From positions 11,915,755-11,979,754 of the forward strand of contig OZ025217.1 in the NCBI GenBank assembly GCA_964019055.1: a DNA stretch of 64,000 nucleotides. Direction: 5' to 3'. Of the stretch, positions 9,701-21,705 are shown one piece after another. The position numbers were made by a program, and so were the translations under genes. The notes beneath the pieces were generated by a model that made no database searches, was not told where the DNA came from, and was given only the letters and a program-made list of their open reading frames with translations. Position 1 is the stretch's first letter. Each line of letters opens with the position of its first letter. This DNA comes from Anthopleura xanthogrammica. Taxonomy: Eukaryota > Cnidaria > Anthozoa > Actiniaria > Actiniidae.

Positions 9701-12700
9701 CGAATAAGATAACATCGTAAATTTACTTTTTATAGCCATTTTGCTTCAAAATTATCAATCAAAAACAGCGTCGACTCAAATATCAAATTTACTCAGTTAC
9801 ACATCCAATGAAAAGTACTTTTTGCAGCTTCTAAACATGGAAGCTTGGTAGGTTAATGAGTATAGATTTGATAGTTTCAATATTATTGACCTTTGACGTT
9901 GTAAACTCTTACAGCCTTCACGGTGGACCTACCTTTGTCGAAGGTCGTTATCCAGGAAATAAAGCCATCAACTTCAACCAACCATCTGAATGCTTTGCAC
10001 GAATTCCTAAAGTTGAACTTCGTGGAAGGAGTTTCACCATTGCAGCTTGGATTAAATTCACTGGTAGCATTCTTGAAAGACGTCAATGCTTCTTCTCTGA
10101 CTGGTATAGTCCATGTCAGTTTACTTTTATGATTAGGAATACTGGAACATTGGGATTTAATAGGCATTCCAGCGCACAGCCCTATTTCGGTTTGGCAACA
10201 ACCAAAGTAATCAAGGCGGACAAGTGGACACACGTTGCAGTCACCTGGGACCAAGATGCAGGCGTTGTGAAGCTCTTCATTGACGCTAAACAAGAGCGAT
10301 TCAAAGCATTCAGCAAAGCAACAGTATGGAACCCTCCAACTAAAGATACGTACCAGATTGGCGATGATGGTCACCCCAATGATCACCAGTTTCTTGGCTC
10401 CGTCATGGATTTGTACATCATAGAAGGAGCCCTGAACAGCGAACAGTTGAAATACCTGAGAGGTAAGAGATCTGCGCATGTGGGATTCAAGTTCTGATGT
10501 TTCCTACCACTTATCCACTGTATGTATGTAGCGTATTAAAACACCTTTCAGATACTGATGCCTTTTCAGACCAAACAGGAACATATTAAAGCATATTCCG
10601 TTTGGCTTTGGAACGGCACCGTCATGAAACGGAATTGACGACATCTCAGTTTTGAACCAATGTCAACGTGAGGTTTCTGCTCATCCAATCAGAATGCTTG
10701 GACTATACCATCTCGGTGACGTCACGGCAATGCACGTCCGTACCTTTAATTCTTCATACCCAATCTCCTTTAAGTTGCTGTAAAAATATAATAATAATAA
10801 TAGTTGCTGTTTGATGTGCTCTATTTCTCAGGATTTCCGGCACAGATCACAAGTTCCATCAACAACACAGTCGTGTATATCAACGAGACAGTACAGTGTC
10901 ATGCCGTTGGTTCACCGACTCCATACGTGGCCTGGGTACGCTCAGGAGCAGTGCTAGTCAACAAGACATCTACTGCAGAAATCACCATTACTGAGAATAA
11001 TGGCGAGTACGTGTGTGTTGCTTCCAACCGAGAAGGCATCGAGAAAAATATTGTCAAGGCCAAAGGTTAGATACCCTTTGGTTTATTCACCGGTACCTCA
11101 ATGCATTAATTACATTATTAGTATAGTCTTTCTGGATCTACTTTTTCTGCTAGTAGGACACACTCAGAGAACAATTTCTTCCAGTAAATATTATATAATC
11201 AAGTTACAAATAAGATAAACTTTTCTTTTAGGACGCTTACAGTATAAAAAGAGTTCCATCAACAACACAGTTGTTTATACCAACGAGACAGTAACGTGTG
11301 AAGCCATTGGTTCACCGACTGCATACGTGGCCAGGGTACGCTCAGGGACAGTGCTAGTAAACAAGACATCTACTGCAGAGATCACCATCACTGAGAATAA
11401 TGGCGAGTACGTGTGTGCTGCTTCCAACCAAGAAGGCATCGAGAAAAATATTGTCAAGGCAAAAGGTGATCTCTTGCTCGTTTTTCTTACAAAATATCAT
11501 TTCGCAGCCCAAAATTTTGCAAAATCCCAGTCCCAGTTATGCAAAATCTCAGTCCGAGTGCATGAATCCCATTTGCCCAGCCCAAAAAAAGGCGAGTCCA
11601 GGACCCTCTATATTAAGGCAACTCTCATAAAGAAAGTATCAGCGCCTAGCTGACCAGATTTTAACCCAATCTGAGGAAGCAGTTTGACTCTAGTACATGT
11701 TTGTACGCCACTAAGGTGATAAGTATAAATACCTGGATCGTAGGCGTGGATCTAGGGAAGGTTCATTGTGAAAGTGAGCCATCAAGGGCGTCTAGTTAGT
11801 CAGATCTCTATAGCTTTTTTTTTAGCCATGTATTGCATTTGGTTCACGCTCTGGCCAAAATGAAGGTTCACTTTGACAGTTTTAACTGACGTGTCTGTCA
11901 ACTAGTCAATGGAATAATTTATCAGTACTCACATATCTCCTCCGTCTTTCCACTTTAGCACCTCTTCAACTTTGCCACGACCACCTCATCATCACAGATA
12001 TTTCCAGGGCTGTCAATCATATTTTCCAGTCCTCTCAAGTCAAGAACGATATCACAGATATTGACCTTAGCAAATGGTATCGAATCGAGAGCCCAGCTGG
12101 TAATCAGTTACCAACCACGTGTGTCCCACAGAACAGGTGTGGTACCCAGGCCCCTGGATGGTTGAACGGAGCACATCCAAGCGTCCAAGATGGAATCGTC
12201 AAGAGAACCGTCTGCTTTCACTTCAATGGTGACTGCTGTTATCAGAACACCACGGTGCACATCAGAAAGTGTTTTGGATTTTACGTGTACAAGTTCAGTG
12301 ATGTACCTAAACAGTTACCTGCACCGCGACACTGCATTGAAAACAAACACATCGATACACAAGGTAATTCAACTCATACAATATATGCTATTTTCAGTTA
12401 ATTTGTTCATAAGAATTAAAAGCTCTTTATAACTTCTTATAATCCAGATACTCCATATTTCACTTTCACTACGAGCGGGAACAGCCGCGAAGCTCTGGTT
12501 GGTCACGTGATGTACTCGGAAGCGGAAGTGCAGAAAGATCTCATTTGTTTGAATTACTGCATCATCTTCATTGATTGCAAGTCATTCAACTACAACAAAG
12601 AGAAAAAGATTTGTGAGCTGAACAACGCCACACGACAAGAATACCCAGAAGCCTTCATCAAGAACGACAATTTTGCCTACTATGAGAAACTGCGGTATTT

Positions 12701-12707
12701 TTTCTAA
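6799..12707 (+). CDS. Secreted LamG-Ig-Ig-D8C-PAN protein, tandem copy 1
   Basis: Predicted secreted multidomain protein of about 598 residues. Exons: 6799-6819, 8984-9026, 9397-9448, 9915-10462, 10832-11065, 11232-11465, 11959-12363, 12448-12707; phases agree throughout. The signal peptide is split over exons 1-2 (MKSIFIQ + IIALLSLLVNHQVK). Residues 24-221: LamG/concanavalin-like fold (AHWSLNGTEQG, FTIAAWIKF, WTHVAVTWDQDAG). About 222-299 and 300-377: two Ig domains, each one exon. 378-512: D8C domain with eight cysteines, as in OIT3, uromodulin and GP2 (WYRIESPAGNQLPTTCVP, RCGTQAPGWLNGAHP). 513-598: PAN/Apple with four cysteines, ending at the stop. There is no ZP domain or membrane anchor. 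The second Ig has Arg for the core Trp (YVARVRSG). The first exon could instead be the copy at 5399. Ligand and function are unknown; recognition or adhesion is inference. Confidence 0.85.
7309..7635. mobile_element. PIF/Harbinger-type MITE in intron 1 of copy 1
   Basis: A 327-bp insertion with ends GGGACAAGGTCAAAA and TTTTGACCTTGTCCC, flanked by TTA on both sides. Copy A at about 5902 keeps the empty site (ctattaaacta), proving insertion with a 3-bp duplication, as made by PIF/Harbinger transposases. The interior has two GGTACC-containing motifs (cccggtacccacc at about 7371 and ccggtacccaccacc at about 7569). No coding sequence. Confidence 0.9.
9201..9334. mobile_element. Palindromic MITE (TAGACCC family), copy 1
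   Basis: Almost perfect hairpin: outer arms TAGACCC...GGGGTCTA, and inside them gcagcacgtcggaatgcagc followed by tcaatttggagggcaaaac matched by the reverse complement on the right. Related copies lie at 35741-35874, 42531-42626 and 48487-48563. The paralogous site in copy 2 (about 16930) reads gaagaattaatcc with no element. Confidence 0.9.
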
Positions 12708-12725
12708 TTAGGCCTAATTCGTATG

Positions 12726-13014
12726 TTAAGGTGATTCGACCGTACATTAGTGCGCATAATTTTTCCATTTCATTTCGGTGTTCAACAGCAAATGTTTTTT
12801 GTACTGGTTGTTTATATGGGTAACTAAAGCTACGAGGTTCTGTTTTGGTTGGAAAAAATGGACACAAACAAAATACATAGCAGCTAATTAACGAATTCGT
12901 GAACCCCCATTTTTTATCTTTGTTTTCTACTGTTGTACTCAAAAGCTGTCTTTGTGCAAATTCTAAACAAATTTCATTGAGTAAAACTGAAATTGCATGG
13001 TCGCATCTCCTTAA
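12726..13014. mobile_element. MITE downstream of LamG gene 1
   Basis: A 289-bp element with ends TTAAGGTGATTCGACCGTAC and the inverted counterpart TTAAGGAGATGCGACCATGC. It starts about 20 bp after the stop codon, so it probably forms part of the 3' UTR. The same element sits at 19957-20249 after gene 2, so it predates the duplication. Confidence 0.75.
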
Positions 13015-14230
13015 AAAGAAAAACACGGATCGTCATTTGTCATTAACGAAGACGTTTCCACGTTGTTTTTAAAACTGCCTGAGAGCATCGAAGAAATGGC
13101 GATAAAAAATCCAGCGAGTTTGACTGATACTAGTTTTCTGGCACTAATTTTCTGGCACGTTTTTCGCCAATTGCTACCAATTAGCGGTTTCTTTTCTTAC
13201 TTTACAAACAATGAAACATCAAACAAAAAAAAGGTCACGAACTTATGCAATAAAATAGTTTCAGCTAAAAATGATCGAACCTAGTTTAAAGTAATTGTAC
13301 ATATTTTCATAAATTAGTAAGCAACGCCTTTCCAAATCATAAGAGTTATTAATCATTAGAGTTACAGTGAGGGCACTCGAACCGTGAACATTTCAAGTTT
13401 CTTTGACTTTTTTTATCTTCCAATCAGAAGCCAGATTCACATAAAGGCTCTGACATTATGTTTAGGCTAGCTTACTACACAAAATGTCTGTGTCTAGTTA
13501 TGAATCTGGTTTTTGAATGGACGATGAAAAAATGTCAAAAATACTCGAAGTGTTCACATTCGTTGTCTATATAAGATAAGAAAAACAGTTATCCAGCAAA
13601 TGCCGGAATGAGTTTCATCTTTTAGCAGTATTGCATGTCCTAGCAAAGAGAAACGGTAGTTTTCATATTGATATTGTGGAACTAAAACTGAAGATAATAC
13701 TGTAATTTAATTGTGCAGTCTTGGCAATCACTAGCTTTTGCTTAATAAGTTTTTATCTGCCGGGACAGCATGTGGATTACCGTTACTGACATGATAATTA
13801 CAAATCAAATTGGACATCGTCCAAAACATGAAAAAATTGTCGCATCTAGATTTGCCAGGGTTTCATGAATAAGCTTAAAATCAGTGTCTATTTTTACTTA
13901 TCGCCCAACGATAATGATAAGAATGTCTCATCTCTCCTGATTGCTATTATTTTATTATCCTTATGATGCTATATTCCTGCCTCGAATTCCCTGGATACCA
14001 TTCCTATTCATTTAATCCACAAGTTATCAGGGTGTCTTCCAATAAATGCTTGTATAATACACGACCTGGCTCATTTTGTCTGTTTACTAATACCTTCGCA
14101 CAAAATCATATGCTTCGAGAAATTGAAGGCCTTTGCGAGAAAAGTTTGAAATACCAAGAGTGTATCCGGCCGAATGACTGAGAAGGGAACGTGAAATGGG
14201 AATACTTAACGCCCATTTATGATTTTCAGT
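13015..14230. other. 3' flank of LamG gene 1, no supported gene
   Basis: Duplicated almost unchanged at 20250-21462. A 72-codon open frame with five Cys (13963-14181) is kept in the second copy, but the only two differences I see are both amino-acid changes, so there is no sign of protein constraint. Otherwise nothing recognisable. Confidence 0.6.
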
Positions 14231-14473
14231 TAAGGCCCATTTACACTGGCGATTTTTGCTGCGATTTTTGCTGCGATTTTTGCTGCGATTTCTGCGGCGA
14301 TTTTTGAAAATATAATCAACTTTGTCTTATGCTTCTAAAGAGACATTTGTCAAGGGTAATCTTGGTGTCCTGACTTTACGAGTTAATCATTTACCATTGT
14401 TGACTATGACCAAAATCGCCATAATAATCTCACCTAAAATCGCCGCCAAAATCGCCCGTGTGAACAGGCCTTT
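14231..14473. mobile_element. MITE with AAGGCC ends and GCGATTTTTGCT array
   Basis: Left end aaggcccatttacactggcg, right end reverse-complementary (cgcccgtgtgaacaggcctt). The left arm holds three to four copies of a 12-bp unit, gcgatttttgct. Duplicate at 21463-21705. Related partial sequences occur at about 8514-8560 and 16250-16280, exactly at the left border of each segmental unit. Confidence 0.75.
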
Positions 14474-15040
14474 ACGAAGACTTGGGGTAAAAAAACTTCA
14501 TTAATAATTCATGTTCGCAAAAACGAGAATAAAAGAAAATTTGTATGAAAATTTGAATTTCATTCAGACTCGAAAGAGACAAAAGACAAAAAAGTTTAGT
14601 ATTGCTACAATGCACCTTAAACATTTAATAAACAAATAAAAAAAATTTAAGCCAACTTTTTTTCACGTTATCTTCTTTTTTTGGACTTTATAGCTGCAGC
14701 AGTTCTTACTTTAGTCATCTGTGCTAAGCCAGTGTGGCTTGAAAACGTCACTCGTTGTCATGGCAAATACATAAATATGCAAGAAAATATTCCTTGTTTT
14801 AATATTATCAAAATTTATTTAAAACTTTTTCGGGGGCACCTTTTCATTTAGAAGATTTCGAGGAAAATAAGAAAAGCTCTCTTATGAACGAGTTCAGAGG
14901 CTGAGTTCTTGCGGTCTTCCTCACAGCTGAGGTTCAAACTTCAGAACACTACAGAAAACAGAAAAGTATTTGGTGACGATAAAAACATTATATTTGTATC
15001 AGAGAGTTGAGAACACAGATGAACTAGCATTATAAGGAAG

Positions 15041-15089
15041 TTAGGAATGCGAGGGGCAACATGGTCAGGAACATGGCAAATTTCTTGAC
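15041..15089 (+). pseudogene. Dead copy of nAChR first (signal-peptide) exon
   Basis: Matches 22275-22371 (gcgaggggcaacatggtcag, gaacatggcaaatttcttga). The first ATG is changed (aggaat for atgaac), and a deletion of roughly 80 bp removes the hydrophobic core and the gtaagt donor. It shows that the duplicated block included the 5' end of the downstream nicotinic receptor gene. Confidence 0.85.
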
Positions 15090-15317
15090 GATTGGTTTTG
15101 GTTCTTTAAGTGTTAGAAAGAAAAAAAAATTAAACTGTGACTGACTTACAGTGACGTTGTGTGTTTTCTATTTCTTAAAGTTTGGAAACATATTGACAAC
15201 TACGAAAAAAATTATTTGGCCTATAAGGAGATACTTGAACTCAGTTAACCGTATATTTTGTGCCAAAAATTTAAAATTTTTTACTTCTTTTTAAAACTCT
15301 GAACCTCTAGATATATG

Positions 15318-16245
15318 TCCTTCCCTAAGAAGCTCAGGTTTTCAGCAACTCTGCTTTAGGGTCTCATAGTTTTGTTATGGCTACGTTACATTTACGCTAG
15401 TTTTTTTATTTTTAGCCGAGACACTAAACAATTATTGGACCAAGGCCGTGTTGTCTGCCGAAGCCGTAGGCTTAGGCGGATAAAACGGCCGAGGTCTTGA
15501 TAATTTACGATATCATGCGAAAACCGAATTCAATAATTGTTTTATTATGCATTTTGTAAACTAAGAATATAAATTTAATTCTGCTTTCGAAAAAATAGCA
15601 AAGTTATTTTCATTTCCATTGTGACTTTTGAATTCGACATGATAAATTTATTATCTGTAGGTAAAACCTACAGATAATACATTTATTATGTCGAGTTCAC
15701 ACGATATCAGGGATTGGCTGAGGGCTCTCGGCCAATCAGAAGCGAGATAGTGAGTATAATGTATAATAAAAACGTTAAATAACAAAACGCCTGCCGGCTT
15801 TGGATTAAATCTGTCTCACTGTCAACAGTTACCGTGATGAAGAGCATTATTATCCAGGTTTGTCATGTTTGATAATTTTCTTGTTATTCTAGTTGATTTT
15901 ATCTTTTATTTTTCTTATTTATCTTTCTTTTTGAATTGACTTTCATTATAATGACTCCTAAACTTGTCTCTCCATCTCGCTTTGAAAATTGTTTCATGAA
16001 AATTTCAAAAACAAAAAACGACTTCATTTTTTTTAAATACCCGCTTCGTTAAAATGGTTCTGGGGGGAATAATAGAGCAGGGATTTTGGTTTAGTTTTAA
16101 GGTGTTTCCCTCCTGTTTTCAAACCACCTTACTGAATTTTTTTGAACGGCCTTTAAGCTAACTTTCCGTAGTTCGATTATTATGAAATTCATACAAAATA
16201 TTTTCCTAAGATGACAGTTTATAATAATATAAAATTTAAAAATTG
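15318..16245. repeat. Promoter/first-exon repeat, copy C
   Basis: Collinear with copy B from 6604 to about 7205 plus the nested palindromic element; carries the first exon of LamG gene 2 (ATG 15837). At about 16245 it jumps directly to sequence matching 8533, so intron 1 of gene 2 lacks about 1.3 kb present in gene 1. The junction lies in the gcgattt-repeat MITE. Confidence 0.85.
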
Positions 16246-19200
16246 TACTGGCGGTTTCTGCGGCGATTTTTGAAAATATAATAAATTTTGCTACAATTTC
16301 TAAAGAGACATTTGTCCAGGTAATCTTGTGTCCTGAATAAAGAAGTTACGCCAAACCAAATCACATGCACATATTCAAAATTTTAACTTTAATTTTAATT
16401 TTAGAAATACTTCTAAACTTGTCTTTGAGGTTCACCAACTTGCTTTGAAAATACTAGATATTCTTTAAAGATATGAAATATTACATGGCTGGGCAAACGA
16501 GAGGGCATAATTCTGTGAACAACTTTCTTTCTTCAATCACACTTCCCTTCAACCCATTCTTACAGAAGTGATTTTAGCTGATTTTAATGTTATTTATGCG
16601 ATGTTCTAGGTACGTAACACCTGTCATAAAGCCAGTTCTAAAAAATATCATAACAACAATCTGGTTAGAAAGAATAACGACGCTAGCTATTTTATGTTTG
16701 TTTTTGCAGATTATTTCTCTGCTATCATTGCTGGTTCATCATCAAGTGAAAGGTACAATAAAATAGAAAAAACTTAAAGTTGAAAGTTTTTAAGAAAAAA
16801 CATGGTCTTTTCTCCTCTTGGCTCATGAATTAGATTGAAGAAACATTTTTCGTTGTAGTTTGTTCGTTTTCTAAACTTAAAACAAATTACTGCTAAACGG
16901 AAAAGTTAATGCAGTAGCCAATGGAGAAGAATTAATCCCTGACTTCCTTTGCTTCTAACGTCATTCATTTTTCGTATTATTTATTTTCAGGTTACAACAT
17001 TCTTGCTCACTGGTCCCTCAATGGCACTGAACAAGGACTAACGTAAGAATTATATTTCATTATTTTTGATTTTTTTCTTGCCGTTCTCGTTTACTTTCTT
17101 CATATTGGTTAAAGCAAGACAAAATGCAAGCTTTTCAGAGTTTAATGCATATCAATTATAATCACTGGCTACAACTTATTGTTATTGCTTCTCATACCAA
17201 TGGGACTTTGCAAACTTTCATTTGGATTGAAGTTTGGAATTGCTGTATAGACTTACATATTTAAAGCAACATAATTTCTGGCCTGACTATAAACCGAATA
17301 AGATAACATCGTAAATTTACTTTTTATAGCCATTTTGCTTCAAAATTATCAATCAAAAACAGCGTCGATTCAAATATCAAATTTACTCAGTTACACATCC
17401 AATGAAAAGTACTTTTTGCAGCTTCTAAACATGGAAGCTTGGTAGGTTAATGAGTATAGATTTGATAGTTTCAATATTATTGACCTTTGACGTTGTAAAC
17501 TCTTACAGCCTTCACGGTGGACCTACCTTTGTCGAAGGTCGTTATCCAGGAAGTAAAGCCATCAACTTCAACCAACCATCTGAATGCTTTGCACGAATTC
17601 CTAAAGTTGAACTTCGTGGAAGGAGTTTCACCATTGCAGCTTGGATTAAATTCAGTAGCATCCTTGGCAGAGATCAACGCTTCTTCTCTGACTGGTACGG
17701 TCCATGTCAGTTTATTTTTATAATTAGGAATAATGGAAGATTCGTATTTAGAAGGCATTCCAGCGCACAGCCCTATTTCACTTTGGTAACAACCAACGTT
17801 ATCGAGGCGGACAAGTGGACACACGTTGCAGTCACATGGGACCAAGATGCAGGCGTTGTGAAGCTCTTCATTGACGCTAAACAAGAGCGATTCAAAGCAT
17901 TCAGCAAAGCAACAGTATGGAACCCTCCAACTAAAGATACGTACCAGATTGGCGATGATGGTCATAAAAATGATTACCAGTTTCTTGGATCCGTCATGGA
18001 TTTGTACATCATAGGAGGAGCCCTGAACAGCGAACAGTTGAAATACCTGAGAGGTAAGAGATCTGCGCATGTGGGATTCAAGTCCTGATGTTTCCTACCA
18101 CTTATCCACTGTATGTATGTAGCGTATTAAAACACCTTTCAGATAATGATGCCTTTTCAGACCAAACAGGAACATTCAAAAGCATATTTCGTTTGGCTTT
18201 GGAACGGCACCGTCATGAAACGGAATTGACGACATCTCAGTTTTGAACCAATGTCAACTTGAGGTTTCTGCTCATCCAATCAGAATGCTTGGACTATACC
18301 ATCTCGGTGACGTCACGGCAATGCACGTCCGTACCTTTAATTCTTCATACCCAATCTCCTTTAAGTTGCTGTAAAAATATAATAATAATAATAATAGTTG
18401 CTGTTTGCTGTGCTCTATTTCTCAGGATTTCTACAGATCACAAGTTCCATCAACAACACAGTCGTGTATACCAACGAGACAGTGACATGTGAAGCCATTG
18501 GTTCACCGACTCCATACGTGGCCTGGGTACGCTCAGGAGCAGTGCTAGTCAACAAGACATCTACTGCAGAGATCACCATCACTGAGAATAATGGCGAGTA
18601 CGTGTGTGTTGCTTCCAACCGAGAAGGCATCGAGAAAAATATGGTCAAGGCAAAAGGTGATCTCTTGCTCGTTTTTGTTACAAAATATTGGCCAATTATT
18701 AAAAAGGAGCTGAAGGGGGTCCTAATCCCATTTCCCAGCCCAAAAATTTGCAAAATCCCAGTCCCAGTTATGCAAAATCTCAATCCGAGTGCATGAATCC
18801 CATTTGCCCAGCCCAAAACTGAAAAGGCGAATCCAGGACCCTCTATTAAGGCAACTCTCATAAAGAAAGTATCAGTGCCTAGCTGACCAGATTTTAACCC
18901 AATCTGAGGAAGCAGATTGACTCTAGTACATGTTTGTACGCCACTAAGGTGATAAGTATAAATACCTGGATCGTAGGCGTGGATCTAGGGAAGGTTCATT
19001 GTGAAAGTGAGCCATCAAGGGCGTCTAGTTAGTCAGATCTCTATAGCTTTTTTTTTAGCCATGTATTGCATTTGGTTCACGCTCTGGCCAAAATGAAGGT
19101 TCACTTTGACAGTTTTAACTGACGTGTCTGTCAACTAGTCAATGGAATAATTTATCAGTACTTACATTTCCTCTCTGTTTCCACTTTAGCTCCACTTCAA

Positions 19201-19938
19201 CTTTGCCACGACCATCTCATCATCACAGATGTTTCCAGGGCTGTCAATCACATTTTCCAGACCTTTCAAGTCAAGAACGATATCACAGATATTGACCTTA
19301 GCAAATGGTATCGAATCGAGAGCCCAGCTGGTAATCAGTTACCAACCACGTGTGTCCCACAGAACAGGTGTGGTACCCAGGCCCCTGGATGGTTGAACGG
19401 AGCACATCCAAGCGTCCAAGATGGAATCGTCAAGAGAACCGTCTGCTTTCACTTCAATGGTGACTGCTGTTATCAGAACACCACGGTGCACATCAGAAAG
19501 TGTTTTGGATTTTACGTGTACAAGTTCAGTGCTGCTCCCAAACAGTTACCTGCACCGCGACACTGCATTGAAAACAAACACATCGATACACAAGGTAATT
19601 CAATTCATACAATATGTGCTATTTTCAGTTAATTTGTTCATAAACACTAAAAGGTCTTTGTAACTTCTTGAAATCCAGATACTCCATATTTCACTTTCAC
19701 TACGAGCGGGAACAGCCGCGAGGCTCTGGTTGGTTACGTGATGTACTCGGAAGCGGAAGTGCAGAAAGATCTCATTTGTTTGAATTACTGCATCATCTTC
19801 ATTGATTGCAAGTCATTCAATTACAACAAAGAGAAAAAGATTTGTGAGCTGAACAACGCCACACGACAAGAATACCCAGAAGCCTTCATCAAGAACGACA
19901 ATTTTGCCTACTATGAGAAACTGCGATATTTTTTCTAA
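15837..19938 (+). CDS. Secreted LamG-Ig-D8C-PAN protein, tandem copy 2
   Basis: Paralogue of the gene at 6799, about 518 residues. Exons: 15837-15857, 16710-16752, 16991-17042, 17509-18053, 18426-18656, 19190-19594, 19679-19938. Signal peptide MKSIIIQ + IISLLSLLVHHQVK. LamG residues 24-220, one Ig 221-297 (TCEAIG...YVAWVRSG...EYVCVAS, core Trp kept), D8C 298-432 (eight Cys), PAN 433-518. It has one Ig exon where copy 1 has two: its 5' intron and start match Ig1 of copy 1, while the 3' intron (gtgatctcttgctcgttttt) matches Ig2, so it arose by recombination between the two. The middle of the LamG exon is strongly diverged from copy 1 although both ends of that exon and the introns are nearly identical. 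It has its own promoter repeat (copy C). Role unknown. Confidence 0.85.
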
Positions 19939-19956
19939 TTAGGCCTAATTCGTATG

Positions 19957-20249
19957 TTAAGGTGATTCGACCGTACATACATTAGTGCGCATAATTTTTC
20001 CATTTCATTTCGGTGTTCAACAGCAAATGTTTTTTGTACTGGTTGTTTATACGGGTAACTAAAGCTACGAGGTTCTGTTTTGGTTGGAAAAAATGGACAC
20101 AAACAAAATACATAGCAGCTAATTAACGAATTCGTGAACCCCCATTTTTTATCTTTGTTTTCTACTGTTGTACTCAAAAGCTGTCTTTGTGCCAATTCTA
20201 AACAAATTTCATTGAGTAAAACTGAAATTGCATGGTCGCATCACCTTAA
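19957..20249. mobile_element. MITE downstream of LamG gene 2
   Basis: Duplicate of the element at 12726-13014 with the same TTAAGG ends. Confidence 0.75.
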
Positions 20250-21462
20250 AAAGAAAAACACGGATCGTCATTTGTCATTAACGAAGAAGTTTCCACGTTG
20301 TTTTTAAAACTGCCTGAGAGCATCGAAGAAATGGCGGTAAAAAATCCAGCGAGTTTGACTGATACTAGTTTTCTGGCACTAGTTTTCTGGCACGTTTTTC
20401 GCCAATTGCTACGAATTAGCGGTTTCTTTTCTTACTTTACAAACAATGAAATATCAAAAAAAAAGGTCACGAACTTATGCAATAAAATAGTTTTAGCTAA
20501 AAATGATCGAACCTACTTTAAAGTAATTGTACATATTTTCATAAATTAGTAAGCAACGCCTTTCCAAATCATAAGAGTTATTAATCATTAGAGTTACAGT
20601 GAGGGCACTCGAACCGTGATCATTTCAAGTTTCTTTGACTTTTTTTATCTTCCAATCAGAAGCCAGATTCACATAAAGGCTCTAACATTATGTTTAGGCT
20701 AACTAACTACACATAATGTCTGTGTCTAGTTATGAATCTGGTTTCTGAATGGACGATGAAAAAATGTCAAAAATACTCGAAGTGTTCACATTCGTTGTCT
20801 ATATGAGATAAGAAAAACAGTTATCCAGCAAATGCCGGAATGAGTTTCATCTTTTAGCAGTATTGCATGTCCTAGCTAAGAGAAACGGTAGTTTTCATAT
20901 TGATATTGTGGAACTAAAACTGAAGATAATACTGTAATTTAATTGTGCAGTCTTGGCAATCACTAGCTTTTGCTTAATTAGTTTTTATCTGCCGGGACAG
21001 CATGTGGATTACCGTTACTGACATGATAATTACAAATCAAGTTGGACATCGTCCAAAACATGACTAAATTGTCGCATCTAGATTTGCCAGGGTTTCGTGA
21101 ATAAGCTTAAAATCAGTGTCTATTTTTACTTATCGCCCAACGATAATGATAAGAATGTCTCATCTCTCATGATTGCTATTATTTTATTATCCTTATGATG
21201 CTATATTCCTGCCTCGAATTCCCTGGATTCCATTCCTATTCATTTAATCCACAAGTTATCAGGGTGTCTTCCAATAAATGCTTGTATAATACACGACCTG
21301 GCTCATTTTGTCTGTTTACTAATACCTTCGCACAAAATCATATGCTTCGAGAAATTGAAGGCCTTTGCGAGAAAAGTTTGAAATACCAAGAGTGTATCCG
21401 GCCGAATAACTGAGAAGGGAACGTGAAATGGGAATACTTAAGGCCCATTTATGATTTTCAGT
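20250..21462. other. 3' flank of LamG gene 2, no supported gene
   Basis: Collinear copy of 13015-14230, nothing else recognised. It also forms the upstream region of the nicotinic receptor gene, so any promoter of that gene was duplicated with it. Confidence 0.6.
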
Positions 21463-21705
21463 TAAGGCCCATTTACACTGGCGATTTTTGCTGCGATTTT
21501 TGCTGCGATTTTTGCTGCGATTTCTGCGGCGATTTTTGAAAATATAATCAACTTTGTCTTATGCTTCTAAAGAGACATTTGTCAAGGGTAATCTTGGTGT
21601 CCTGACTTTACGAGTTAATCATTTACCATTGTTGACTATGACCAAAATCGCCATAATAATCTCACCTAAAATCGCCGCCAAAATCGCCCGTGTGAACAGG
21701 CCTTT
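21463..21705. mobile_element. MITE with AAGGCC ends, duplicate
   Basis: Duplicate of 14231-14473, about 570 bp upstream of the nicotinic receptor start codon. Confidence 0.75.

Larger units (their letters stand above)
8533..15317. repeat. Segmental tandem duplication, unit 1 (gene body to nAChR exon 1)
   Basis: Nearly collinear with 16250-22633. It contains the body of the first LamG gene, its 3' flank and a damaged copy of the first exon of the nicotinic receptor. The PAN exons differ at about 4 of 260 bases by eye. With the promoter copy the full units are about 6558-15317 and 15318-22633. Confidence 0.95.

Noticed and set aside
9883..10479. 198-codon minus-strand frame opposite the LamG exon (and its copy at 17477-18070)
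   Set aside because: Shadow of the well-supported LamG exon; no family motif and no splicing partners.
13963..14181. 72-codon Cys-containing frame conserved at 21195-21413
   Set aside because: Conservation is explained by the recent duplication; the differences seen both change the protein, and no splice or domain context supports coding.
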